Shown here: positions 31,240-38,999 of the stretch, one piece after another
How the letters are laid out: every line of letters starts with the position of its first letter
How positions within the stretch are numbered: the stretch's first letter is position 1
DNA from: Microtetraspora glauca
Lineage (GTDB): Bacteria; Actinomycetota; Actinomycetes; Streptosporangiales; Streptosporangiaceae
DNA: 64,000 nucleotides
Assembly (NCBI GenBank): GCA_001570385.1
Contig: BBYL01000025.1
Location: 19,718 to 83,717 of the forward strand
Reading direction: 5' to 3'
The notes under the pieces: generated by a model
Database searches by the model: none
The model's input: the letters and a program-made list of their open reading frames with translations, nothing else
Told to the model about the DNA's origin: nothing
Translations under genes and position numbers: made by a program

Positions 31240-33446
31240 ACATCTTCGACGAGCCCGGACAGGCCGACGGCTGGGACCCGCGTCGCGCGGGTGAGGCCAA
31301 GGCCAGGAAGTCGGCCGGGAAGAACGTCGCGCGACTGTTGGGAGCGGGCGCGCTCGCGGGGCTGCTGGCCGCCGCCCTCGCGCTTCCGGCCGTCGGCGGG
31401 ACGGGAGCCGTGATCCTCTCGGCGTCGGACGGGCTGAACCTCAAGGCGGAGGACCTCAAGGAGCCCCCGCTGGCCGAGAAGACGACGGTCCTGGACGCCA
31501 GGGGCAACCCGATCGCGCAGTTCTACGAGGAGTACCGCGAGGTCGTCCCGCTCAGCAAGGTCGCCGAGGTGATGAGGACGGCGATCGTCTCGATCGAGGA
31601 CTACCGGTTCTACGAGCACGGCGCGATCGACCTCGAAGGAACCTCCCGGGCCCTCGTGAAGAACCTCGCCTCGGGCGGGGTCAGCCAGGGTGGGTCGAGC
31701 ATCACCCAGCAGTACGTCAAGCAGGTGCTCCTCAACACAGCGGTCACCACGAAGGACAAGAACAAGGCGCTTGAGGCCAGCTACGGGCGCAAGCTGAACG
31801 AGCTGCGCTACGCGATGGCGGTCGAGCAGAAGTACTCCAAGGACCAGATCCTGGAGAAGTACCTCAACATCGCCTACTTCGGCGCGGGGGCCAACGGCGT
31901 GCAGGCCGCGGCCAAGCGGTTCTTCGGAGTGAACGCGTCCGACCTGGACCTGGCGCAGGCGGCGACTCTGGCGGGGGCCGTGCAGTTGCCGAACAGCACC
32001 GACCCCGAGGCCGGCAGGAAGGCCCAGAAACAGCTGCTCAAACGGCGCAACGTCGTCCTCGACCGGATGGCCGAACTGAAGAAGATCACGCCGGAGCAGG
32101 CCCAGGAGGCCAAGGCCAAGAAGCTGGGCTACAAGGGCACGCCGCTGCCCGGCGGGTGCGGCGCCAGCCCCTACCCGTACTTCTGCATGTACGTGCGGAA
32201 CGAGATTCTCAAGAATCCGAGTTTCGGCAAGACGGAGAAGAGCCGTACGCAGTTCCTCAACCGCGGCGGTCTGACGATCAAGACGACGATCGACCCCAAG
32301 ATGCAGGCGGCGGCGGAGCGGGCGATCAGGAAGCGGGTGCACGCGTCGGACAACGCGGTCGCCTCCGAGGCGCTGATCCAGCCGGGCACCGGCATGATCA
32401 AGGCGATGGCGGCCAGCCGGAAGTACGGCCAGAACGCGCGCAAGAACGAGATGTCGTACAACGTCGTGGCCGACGCGGCCCACGGCGGCGGCGTCGGTTT
32501 CCAGGCGGGTTCGACGTTCAAGACCTTCACGTTGCTCACGGCCCTGAAGAAGGGCATGAAGATCAGCGACGGGTTCAGCGTCGGCGCCGGATACCGTGCG
32601 CCCGGGTACTCCACCTTCAAGAACTGCAAGGGTGAGAACATCGGGGACCCGACGCACACCGTCACCAACGACGAGGGATCCGGCGGCTTCAAGACGCTGC
32701 AGACGGGCACCTGGGGGTCGGTCAACACCTTCTTCATGGAGCTGGAGCAGCGCGTCGGCCTGTGCGACACGGTGCAGACCGCCAAGTCGCTGGGCATCAA
32801 GCGCTCCGACGGCCTGAAGCTGCAGGAGTACGAGACCTTCACCCTCGGCATCAACGAGATGGACCCGGTGACCGTCGCCAACGCGTACGCCGCGATCGGC
32901 GCGCGCGGCAAGTACTGCGCGCCCATGGCCATCTCGCAGATCACCGACAGGAACGGCAAGGTGACCGACTACCAGCCGCAGTGCCGCCAGGCGCTGGACC
33001 CGGAGGTGGCGGACGCCGCGGCGAACATCCTGTCGGGAGTGTTCACCAAGGGCACGATGCGCGGCGTGGGCGGCATCGGCCGTGACGCGGCGGGCAAGAC
33101 CGGCACCACCGACAACCAGGCCACCGCGTGGTTCGCCGGGTTCACCCCGGACCTGGCCGCCGCGGTGAGCATCGGCGACCCGCGCGGCTCGACCACGCAC
33201 AAGCTGAACGGCGTCACCATCGGCGGTACGTACTACGGCGCGGTCTTCGGGGCCACCATCCCGGGCCCGATCTGGAAGGACACCATGCTGAGCGCGTTGA
33301 GGGGCGTGAAGGCCACGTCCTTCCATCCGGTCAACTCGTCGCGCTTCGGCGGATGCGGCTCGCACTGCGGCGGGTCGGTCATCGGCGGCAACGGCCGCGG
33401 CGGAGGCGGCGGGGACCCCGTGACCGTGGTCCCGGCCGATATGTGA
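31236..33446 (+). CDS. Class A penicillin-binding protein (glycosyltransferase plus transpeptidase)
   Basis: This 736-residue bifunctional enzyme builds peptidoglycan outside the membrane. A short cytoplasmic segment is followed by a transmembrane helix (about 31-62). The GT51 domain has E121 in SIEDYRFYEHGAID and the motif QGGSSITQQY (151-160). The transpeptidase has S426-T-F-K429, S495-V-N497 and K621-T-G-T624. The tail is glycine-rich (GGNGRGGGGGDP). The GTG start is chosen from its GTGA overlap with the coupled uORF. A terminator follows at 33486. Not part of the catabolic cluster next door. Confidence 0.93.
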   Translation: MNIFDEPGQADGWDPRRAGEAKARKSAGKNVARLLGAGALAGLLAAALALPAVGGTGAVILSASDGLNLKAEDLKEPPLAEKTTVLDARGNPIAQFYEEYREVVPLSKVAEVMRTAIVSIEDYRFYEHGAIDLEGTSRALVKNLASGGVSQGGSSITQQYVKQVLLNTAVTTKDKNKALEASYGRKLNELRYAMAVEQKYSKDQILEKYLNIAYFGAGANGVQAAAKRFFGVNASDLDLAQAATLAGAVQLPNSTDPEAGRKAQKQLLKRRNVVLDRMAELKKITPEQAQEAKAKKLGYKGTPLPGGCGASPYPYFCMYVRNEILKNPSFGKTEKSRTQFLNRGGLTIKTTIDPKMQAAAERAIRKRVHASDNAVASEALIQPGTGMIKAMAASRKYGQNARKNEMSYNVVADAAHGGGVGFQAGSTFKTFTLLTALKKGMKISDGFSVGAGYRAPGYSTFKNCKGENIGDPTHTVTNDEGSGGFKTLQTGTWGSVNTFFMELEQRVGLCDTVQTAKSLGIKRSDGLKLQEYETFTLGINEMDPVTVANAYAAIGARGKYCAPMAISQITDRNGKVTDYQPQCRQALDPEVADAAANILSGVFTKGTMRGVGGIGRDAAGKTGTTDNQATAWFAGFTPDLAAAVSIGDPRGSTTHKLNGVTIGGTYYGAVFGATIPGPIWKDTMLSALRGVKATSFHPVNSSRFGGCGSHCGGSVIGGNGRGGGGGDPVTVVPADM

Positions 33447-33485
33447 CCGGCACGGCCTGAACGGCACGCGCCGCTGAACGACACA

Positions 33486-33514
33486 GGGCGAGGAGGACAT
33501 CCGCCTCCTCGCCC
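33486..33514. terminator. Bidirectional hairpin terminator
   Basis: GGGCGAGGAGG pairs with CCTCCTCGCCC around a seven-base loop, followed by TTGT. It separates the PBP gene from the convergent catabolic operon. Confidence 0.75.
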
Positions 33515-33539
33515 TTGTCATGCGCGGGTTCCGCTCACG

Positions 33540-34988
33540 TCACCGCGTGACGGTCTCCGCGTGCTCCCCGGCGGCGAGGCGGCGGCCGAGCAGCCGTCCG
33601 AACGTGATCGCGGGCGTGACCAGCATGCCGGAGCAGAAGCTCTGGCCGCAGGTGGCCGCCGCGCCGATCACCTCGCCGATGGCGTACAGGTTCGGCACCG
33701 AGGTGCCGTCGGTACGCCGTACCCGGAGGTCGGAGTCGATGTCGAGCCCGGCGAACGTGACGAGCGAGATGCCGTGGTTGCGTATCGCGTAGTACGGCGC
33801 ACGCTCCAGCGGAAGCGGCAGATGGGTGCGGCCGAAGTCGGGGTCGGCGCCCGCGGCGACGGCCTCGTTGTACCGGGCCGCCGACGCGACCAGACCGGCC
33901 GGATCGATGCCCGCGATCACGGCCAGCTCCTCCAGCGTTCCGGCGGAGTGCACCCCGGCCCGCTGGTTGGCACGGGCGCGCAGGTCGTCGGGCGTCCACC
34001 CGACCACGAGCGGGCGGCCCGACCGCGTCGACTCCAGCATCGCGTCGTCGAAGACGGTCCAGAAGGTCATGTCCTCGATGCGGGTGAGCGCGCGTTCCTT
34101 GACGTCGATCGAGAGCTCGTCCTCGGCGACCCAGCGCCGCCCTCCCTTGTCGACATAGATCTCCACGGGAGGACGCTCGGCCGCGATGAGGAGCTGCCGG
34201 TCCGACCAGTTGGCCTTCCCCGGCGTGGTCGGGTCGGGCAGCCCGCCGAACGTGGGCAGGTACGAACCCGTTCCCGCTACGGCGGCCCCCAGCTCCTGGG
34301 CGAGCAGGATCCCGTCGCCGGTCGAGGTCGGGTACGCCGCCGAGACGAGCGGCGCGCCCTCCAGCTCCAGGAACAGCTCGGGCTCCGCGGCGAAGCCGCC
34401 CGTGGCCAGCACCACGTCCCGCGCCCGCACGCGCACGTCCTGGCCGCCACGCAGCACGGTCACCCCGGTGACCGCGCCGTCGTCATCGGTGTCGAGGCCG
34501 ATGACGGGGGCGTTCTTCCACAGCTCCAGCCGGCCCGTGGCGATCGCCTCGTCCAGCAGGCGCTCGAACACCTCCAGGATCGACAACGCCTCGTCGGCCC
34601 CGTAGTAGGTACGCGCGGTCGCGTACGGCTCGTGCCCGTAGATGATCCGCGGCGTCTCGGGAGCGAACCGGAAGCCGCGGTCGTCCAGCCAGTCGATGGT
34701 CTCCGCGGCGTTCTCGGCGACGACGCGGACCAGGTCGGCGCGTGCGGTGCCGTCGCTGATCCGGTGGATGTCGGCCAGGTGGGCCTCGACGGAGTCGGTG
34801 ATCCCGCGCTCGGCCTGCCGTCGTGTCCCTGCCGCCGCCATGTGGCCGCCGGAGATGTGCATGGTGCCGCCGATCCGCTGGTCCTTCTCGACCAGCAGGA
34901 CCCTGGCGCCGCCGAGGGCCGCCTCGGCCGCGCAGGGAATGCCGGCGGTGCCCGCGCCGACGACCACGAGGTCGTAACTGAGTTCCAC
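33540..34988 (-). CDS. FAD-dependent dehydrogenase/fumarate-reductase-like flavoprotein
   Basis: This 482-residue protein has an N-terminal dinucleotide-binding fold (DLVVVGAGTAGIPCAAEAAL) and a substrate-cap domain. A C-terminal FAD-closing motif reads NLYAIGEVIGAAATCGQS. Family members include fumarate reductases and 3-ketosteroid delta-1-dehydrogenases; here it probably inserts or removes a C=C bond. A GTG start with AGGAG eight bases upstream is used. It is last in a four-gene minus-strand unit (nitrilase-like, ALDH, lipocalin-like, FAD) and is a paralogue of 38996-40489 in the divergent unit. The ligand is unknown. Confidence 0.85.
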   Translation of the reverse strand: MELSYDLVVVGAGTAGIPCAAEAALGGARVLLVEKDQRIGGTMHISGGHMAAAGTRRQAERGITDSVEAHLADIHRISDGTARADLVRVVAENAAETIDWLDDRGFRFAPETPRIIYGHEPYATARTYYGADEALSILEVFERLLDEAIATGRLELWKNAPVIGLDTDDDGAVTGVTVLRGGQDVRVRARDVVLATGGFAAEPELFLELEGAPLVSAAYPTSTGDGILLAQELGAAVAGTGSYLPTFGGLPDPTTPGKANWSDRQLLIAAERPPVEIYVDKGGRRWVAEDELSIDVKERALTRIEDMTFWTVFDDAMLESTRSGRPLVVGWTPDDLRARANQRAGVHSAGTLEELAVIAGIDPAGLVASAARYNEAVAAGADPDFGRTHLPLPLERAPYYAIRNHGISLVTFAGLDIDSDLRVRRTDGTSVPNLYAIGEVIGAAATCGQSFCSGMLVTPAITFGRLLGRRLAAGEHAETVTR

Positions 34989-35021
34989 CAGTGGATCTCC
35001 TGTAGTGATGTGCGTGTTCGG

Positions 35022-35483
35022 TCAGGCGTTCGTGGCAGGGACGTACCAGCGCTCGGGCTCGACGCCCGGCAGGCGGCGTTCCTCGATCACCGTGAGCCGG
35101 CTGAGCCGTCCGTCCTCGAAGTGCTGCCACAACCGGGTGCGGTAGTCCTCGGTCGGCATCGACATCTCGACGATGCGCTCACCCGGCCGCGTGTTCCAGC
35201 CGAAGGTGAACAGGATGGCCTGGTCGCCGGCGCGGCTGGTCGTCCCCCACATCTCCTCGTCGACGAACGTGACGTCGTCGCCGTCCACGATCGCGCGGTA
35301 GTGGCGGACCGCCGGTTCTGCGCCGTCCCGCAGGTAGACGACCTTCTCCGTCCAGTCGGTGCCCTCCATCCGGCCCTCCTGCCGGCTGGCGAAGCGCTCC
35401 AGAAGGGCGCCGTCGGCGCCGAGCACGGTGTACGTGCCCTCCCATACGCCCGACATGTCGGTCAGGATGTCGGCGATCGTCAT
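35022..35483 (-). CDS. Lipocalin-like (DUF3598-type) small protein, paralogue 1
   Basis: This 153-residue protein opens with the signature MSGVWEGTYTVLGADGALLE and continues RFASRQEGR. Beta strands ending in SRLTVIEERRLPG follow. Two relatives lie in this cluster (49660-50115, 60840-61313). The GVWEGTYT opening and all-beta pattern fit a calycin/DUF3598-like barrel, which binds small hydrophobic ligands, but the assignment is by resemblance. The ATGA overlap with the ALDH gene shows tight coupling. Confidence 0.55.
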   Translation of the reverse strand: MTIADILTDMSGVWEGTYTVLGADGALLERFASRQEGRMEGTDWTEKVVYLRDGAEPAVRHYRAIVDGDDVTFVDEEMWGTTSRAGDQAILFTFGWNTRPGERIVEMSMPTEDYRTRLWQHFEDGRLSRLTVIEERRLPGVEPERWYVPATNA

Positions 35484-36922
35484 CGTTCCTCCGTCTCAGT
35501 GGTGGCGGCGTCGTAGTACCAGGGCCGGGGGCCGGCCGTTTCGCGGACGAGCAGGGCGCGCCTGCGCAGGAACCGCCGGACCGAGGGCGGTCCCATCCGC
35601 GACGCGCCGAGCCCGGACATCTTGAAGGAGTTCTTCTCGGCCTCGGGGACCATGCCGGTGAGGCAGACGTCGTTGACGCTGACCCCTCCCGCGTCGATCC
35701 GGTGCCCGATCGCCATCGCCTCCTCCGCCGTACCGGCGAAGACGGCGGCGCTGAGCCCGAACTCCGTGTCGTTCGCGAGCGCGACCGCCTCGTCCTCGCC
35801 GTCGAACGTCATGACCGGGATGATCGGCCCGAAGGTCTCCTCCCGCATCAGCCGCATGGAGTGGTCGACACCGGTGACCACCGTCGGCCGCAGATAGCAG
35901 CCGCCGTCGAGGACCTCGATCGAGCCGCCGGTCCGGATCGTGGCGCCCTTCGCGACGGCGTCGTCCAGGTGCTCCCGGATGGTCGTCACCTGGGCGCCGG
36001 TGATGATCGGGCCGATCTGCCCGTCGGCGGGTTCGGGGTGGGCCAGCCGTACCCGCTCGGCCTTGGCGACCAGCGTCTCCACGAACGCGTCGGCGACGCG
36101 GTGGTCCACGTACACGCGCTCGATCGACATGCAGGCGTGCCCGGAGTTGATGGTCGAGCCCCACAGGAGGGCGGACGCGGCGCTGTCGAGGTCGGCGGAG
36201 GCGGTGACGACCGCCGGGTCCTTCCCGCCGAGCTCCAGGAACGCCGGGATGAACCGCTCGGCCGCCGCACGGGCGACCGCGCGCCCGGTGGGCACGCTGC
36301 CGGTGAAGCACACGGCGTCCGCCGCGTCGATCATCGCCGCGCCGGTGGCGCCGTCGCCCTCGACCACCGTGAAGACGTCGGAGAGGCCGGCGGCCTCCGC
36401 GACGCACTCGCGCAGCGTCGGGATGAAGCGCGGAGTCATCTCGCTCGGCTTCAGCATCACGGCCGATCCGGCGAGGAGGGCGGGAACCACGTCGATGAGC
36501 GCGAGCTGGAACGGGAAGTTCCACGGGGAGATCGCGGCGACGAGCGGGTAGGCCACCAGGTCGCCCGTCGTCCGTACCGTCGGGTCCCCCGTGGGGGAGA
36601 GGTCCGCGGGCGCGAAGGTCTCCTCGGCGAAGCGGGACGCCCGGTCGATCCCGGCCAGGACGGCGTCCACCTCGAGCACCGAGACCTGCAGGCGGCCGGT
36701 GTCGGTCACCAGTACGCGGATGAGGTCGTCGCGCCGTCGCGCGACGGCGTCGCGGAACTCCCGCAGGACGGCGATCCTCCGCTGGACGGGCCACGCCGCC
36801 CAGGCGCGCTGGCCGGCGCGCAGCCGGTCCGCCTCCGCCGCGATCCGGGCGGCGTCCATCGCGGTGATCTCGTAGTCCGTCTCGCCGGTGCGCGGGTTGC
36901 GGACGGGAATCTGCTTGGTCAC
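35480..36922 (-). CDS. Aldehyde dehydrogenase
   Basis: This 480-residue enzyme has the cofactor motif SPWNFPFQLAL, the glutamate in AFLELGGKDP and the catalytic cysteine in NSGHACMSIERV. It should oxidise an aldehyde to an acid with NAD(P). The C-terminus SFKMSGLGASRMGPPSVRRF differs from the usual betaine or benzaldehyde groups. The GTG start follows GGAG by eight bases. It lies between the nitrilase-like and lipocalin-like genes in one unit. Substrate unknown. Confidence 0.88.
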   Translation of the reverse strand: MTKQIPVRNPRTGETDYEITAMDAARIAAEADRLRAGQRAWAAWPVQRRIAVLREFRDAVARRRDDLIRVLVTDTGRLQVSVLEVDAVLAGIDRASRFAEETFAPADLSPTGDPTVRTTGDLVAYPLVAAISPWNFPFQLALIDVVPALLAGSAVMLKPSEMTPRFIPTLRECVAEAAGLSDVFTVVEGDGATGAAMIDAADAVCFTGSVPTGRAVARAAAERFIPAFLELGGKDPAVVTASADLDSAASALLWGSTINSGHACMSIERVYVDHRVADAFVETLVAKAERVRLAHPEPADGQIGPIITGAQVTTIREHLDDAVAKGATIRTGGSIEVLDGGCYLRPTVVTGVDHSMRLMREETFGPIIPVMTFDGEDEAVALANDTEFGLSAAVFAGTAEEAMAIGHRIDAGGVSVNDVCLTGMVPEAEKNSFKMSGLGASRMGPPSVRRFLRRRALLVRETAGPRPWYYDAATTETEER

Positions 36923-36934
36923 GTGGGGGGCTCC

Positions 36935-37981
36935 TCAGATCAGGCCGTCGGCGGCCAGCCGGTCGATCACAGCACGCTGCGTCGTCGCGAAGTGCGCGCG
37001 CGCGGTCTCGCCCGCCCGCACTGTGTTCGGCGGATAGAACGAGGTGCCCGCGTAGCTCGGCGCGTACAGCTCGAACCGCTGACGGGGAAGGAGGTTCATC
37101 ATCTCGGGGGCCCTGCGCGCGCGGCGCAGGGCGGCCAGGTCGATCTCGGCGTTGGCCGCCATCGACTCACCCTGGCCGGCCTTGGCCAGGACGGTGCCGC
37201 GGTAGTCGATGATCTGGCTGCCGCCGTCGGCCGACTCCGCCGGCAGGCCCATGCCGTACACGCCCGAGGTGTTGGCGGACACGACGTACGCCCCGTTCTC
37301 CACGGCGCGCGCGAGCTTGGCCACGTTCTTCGGCGACAGCAGCGCGCTGCACACCTCGGAGGAGCCGTGCAGGAACACCTCCGCGCCGCGCATGGCGAGG
37401 CAGCGGGCGACCTCGGGGAAGAGGATCTCCTCGGAGGCGATGGCGGCGAGGTTGCCGATCTCGGTCCGCGCGACGGGGAAGAGCGCGTCGTCGCCGTAGA
37501 TCGACAGGTAGCGGTCGAGGACGTCGTGCGGGGTCACGGCGAACATCGAGTTGAGCCGCCGGTATCGAAGGACGGTCTCGCCGCGCGGGTCGAGGACGAC
37601 CGACGCCTGGAAGTAGAGGCCGGGGAAGTGCTCGTCCAGCTCGTACGCGTTGACGCAGATGAACAGACCGGTGTCCCGGCTGATGTCGGCCAGCCGCGCG
37701 TACTCCTCGCCGTCGGGGGCGAGGGCCGCCCGCTCGCACCACTCGGGGAGTGGCTCGCCGATCGGATGCCCGGTGAGGAGATACTCGGGGAGCACCACGA
37801 GCTTGAGTCCTCCGACGAACCGCTGGGTCGCCGAGATCTGGTCGTGCACCCGGTCGATCGCGGCCCGGATCAGGTCGCGGCTCGCCCCGGGGCTCTCGGC
37901 CCGGTTGACGGCATGGCACGCGCTCTGGAGCGCGACCGCCCGGAAGGCGGTCACCGGCTCACCCGCAAGATCTTGACTCAC
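36935..37981 (-). CDS. Nitrilase-superfamily protein lacking the catalytic cysteine
   Basis: This 348-residue carbon-nitrogen-hydrolase fold is first in the minus unit. The glutamate is kept at E66 (LVVLPEYLLTG). The catalytic lysine position is arginine (R142, YRRLNSM). The nucleophile region, normally I-C-Y/W-E/D-x-x-FPE, reads IAS183EEILFPE, so cysteine is serine. With two of three catalytic residues changed, amide or nitrile hydrolysis by the usual route is unlikely. The GTG start at 37981 is chosen for GAGG six bases upstream. It is controlled by the operator at 37993-38017. Confidence 0.75.
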   Translation of the reverse strand: MSQDLAGEPVTAFRAVALQSACHAVNRAESPGASRDLIRAAIDRVHDQISATQRFVGGLKLVVLPEYLLTGHPIGEPLPEWCERAALAPDGEEYARLADISRDTGLFICVNAYELDEHFPGLYFQASVVLDPRGETVLRYRRLNSMFAVTPHDVLDRYLSIYGDDALFPVARTEIGNLAAIASEEILFPEVARCLAMRGAEVFLHGSSEVCSALLSPKNVAKLARAVENGAYVVSANTSGVYGMGLPAESADGGSQIIDYRGTVLAKAGQGESMAANAEIDLAALRRARRAPEMMNLLPRQRFELYAPSYAGTSFYPPNTVRAGETARAHFATTQRAVIDRLAADGLI

Positions 37982-37992
37982 GCCCCACCTCT

Positions 37993-38017
37993 GTTCCGCA
38001 TATCGAAACACTGTTTC
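37993..38017 (-). promoter_or_regulatory. Cluster operator, site 1
   Basis: On the minus strand the site is GAAAC-AGT-GTTTCG-ATATG-CGGAAC, the same 25-bp layout as five other sites. It ends 11 bp before the nitrilase-like gene start and lies just after the -10 element. Confidence 0.75.
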
Positions 38018-38025
38018 TGGTTGGG

Positions 38026-38054
38026 ACTATAGGGAGAGTGTCCCGCTTTGGGAA
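38026..38054 (-). promoter_or_regulatory. Promoter of the minus-strand nitrilase-ALDH-FAD unit
   Basis: TATAGT (38031-38026, minus) with TTCCCA 17 bases upstream. The following operator would cover the transcription start. Confidence 0.5.
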
Positions 38055-38069
38055 GTCTCGCGCACCTCA

Positions 38070-38099
38070 TTGACACGAGACTTCCGGCGCCCCTAGCGT
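38070..38099 (+). promoter_or_regulatory. Promoter of the VOC-FAD-VOC unit
   Basis: TTGACA (38070-38075) and TAGCGT (38094-38099), 18-base spacer. A perfect 10-bp inverted repeat (GGAAGTCTCG at 38051, CGAGACTTCC at 38076) encloses the -35 element. Confidence 0.65.
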
Positions 38100-38124
38100 G
38101 AAACGGCGTTCCGTAGATCGGAAC
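38100..38124 (+). promoter_or_regulatory. Cluster operator, site 2
   Basis: GAAAC-GGC-GTTCCG-TAGAT-CGGAAC, directly after the -10 box of the VOC-FAD-VOC promoter and 17 bp before the first start codon. Confidence 0.8.
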
Positions 38125-38141
38125 ATCGCGAGGACGGAGGC

Positions 38142-38999
38142 GTGATCTTGTCGCTTGGAGCGGTCGTCGAGGCGGTCATCGTGTGCCGGGACGTCGAGGC
38201 GTCGGCCGGTTTTCACACCCGCGCCTTCGACCTCGACGTGATCGAGCGGGACGGCGCGGAGGTGCTTCTCGGCGTCAAGGGCGTCGAAACGGGCCGGATC
38301 CGGCTCGTGCCCGCGCCCTCGGGAGCGGAGACGGCCGAGACCGCCGAGGACCCCCGGGTCTGGGACATCGGCCCCCGGCTGCTCGGCATGTACTCGCGTG
38401 ACCTCGACCGGTCCGTCCGGTCGATCGACGACGCGGGCGGCCGGTCCAGGGAACCGGTGACCTACCCGTACGGCTCCGCCTCGCTGAGCGAGTGCGTGGC
38501 ACTCGGTAGCGACGGCGTGTGGTGGACGCTGCCGAAGGCGGGCGCCGGCCACCGGCCGAGCCCCGCGCTGGAGGGCGACCCGGACCGCCTGCACGGCGAG
38601 CTGCACACGGCCGTCATCGTGCCCGCCGACCACGAGGAGGCGCTGCGCTTCTTCACCGAGGGCGGCGGGCTGACCGTCGTGTTCGACGGGGAGATGAGCG
38701 GCGAGCCGTTCGAGCGGATGATCGGCATGCCGTCCGGCGCGAGCCTGCGGCTGTCCTTCCTGGTGTCCGCCGACCAGGCCCCCGCCCGTCTGGAGATCAT
38801 GTCGTTCACCGGCGTCGACGCGGCCGACCTGTCGGACCGGCCGCTCGGGCTGCGCAGGGTCGTGTTCGCCGCCGAGGACCCGGTCTCCCTGATCACCGCG
38901 CTGGAGGCGTGCGGCGGTGACCGCGTCGGCGAGCACGTCGTACGCGGACCCGGGGGCCTTGAGGTGGAGCTGCGGGCCACGCCCGGAGCGGCGTCGTGA
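38142..38999 (+). CDS. VOC-fold (glyoxalase/extradiol-type) protein, paralogue 1
   Basis: The 285-residue product (GTG 38142; a TTG at 38148 is better spaced from GGAGG) has two VOC half-modules, about 6-125 and 138-275. The second begins LHTAVIVPADHEEALRFFTE. Metal-ligand histidines and glutamates typical of active VOC enzymes are sparse, so catalysis is uncertain. A second relative follows two genes later. VOC proteins act in ring cleavage, isomerisation and thiol conjugation. Coupled by GTGA to the FAD gene. Confidence 0.7.
   Translation: MILSLGAVVEAVIVCRDVEASAGFHTRAFDLDVIERDGAEVLLGVKGVETGRIRLVPAPSGAETAETAEDPRVWDIGPRLLGMYSRDLDRSVRSIDDAGGRSREPVTYPYGSASLSECVALGSDGVWWTLPKAGAGHRPSPALEGDPDRLHGELHTAVIVPADHEEALRFFTEGGGLTVVFDGEMSGEPFERMIGMPSGASLRLSFLVSADQAPARLEIMSFTGVDAADLSDRPLGLRRVVFAAEDPVSLITALEACGGDRVGEHVVRGPGGLEVELRATPGAAS

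Noticed and set aside
30999-33521. 840-codon open frame antisense to the PBP gene
   Set aside because: It mirrors the high-GC third-position bias of the PBP gene and has no ribosome-binding site or domain. The PBP motifs on the other strand are unmistakable.
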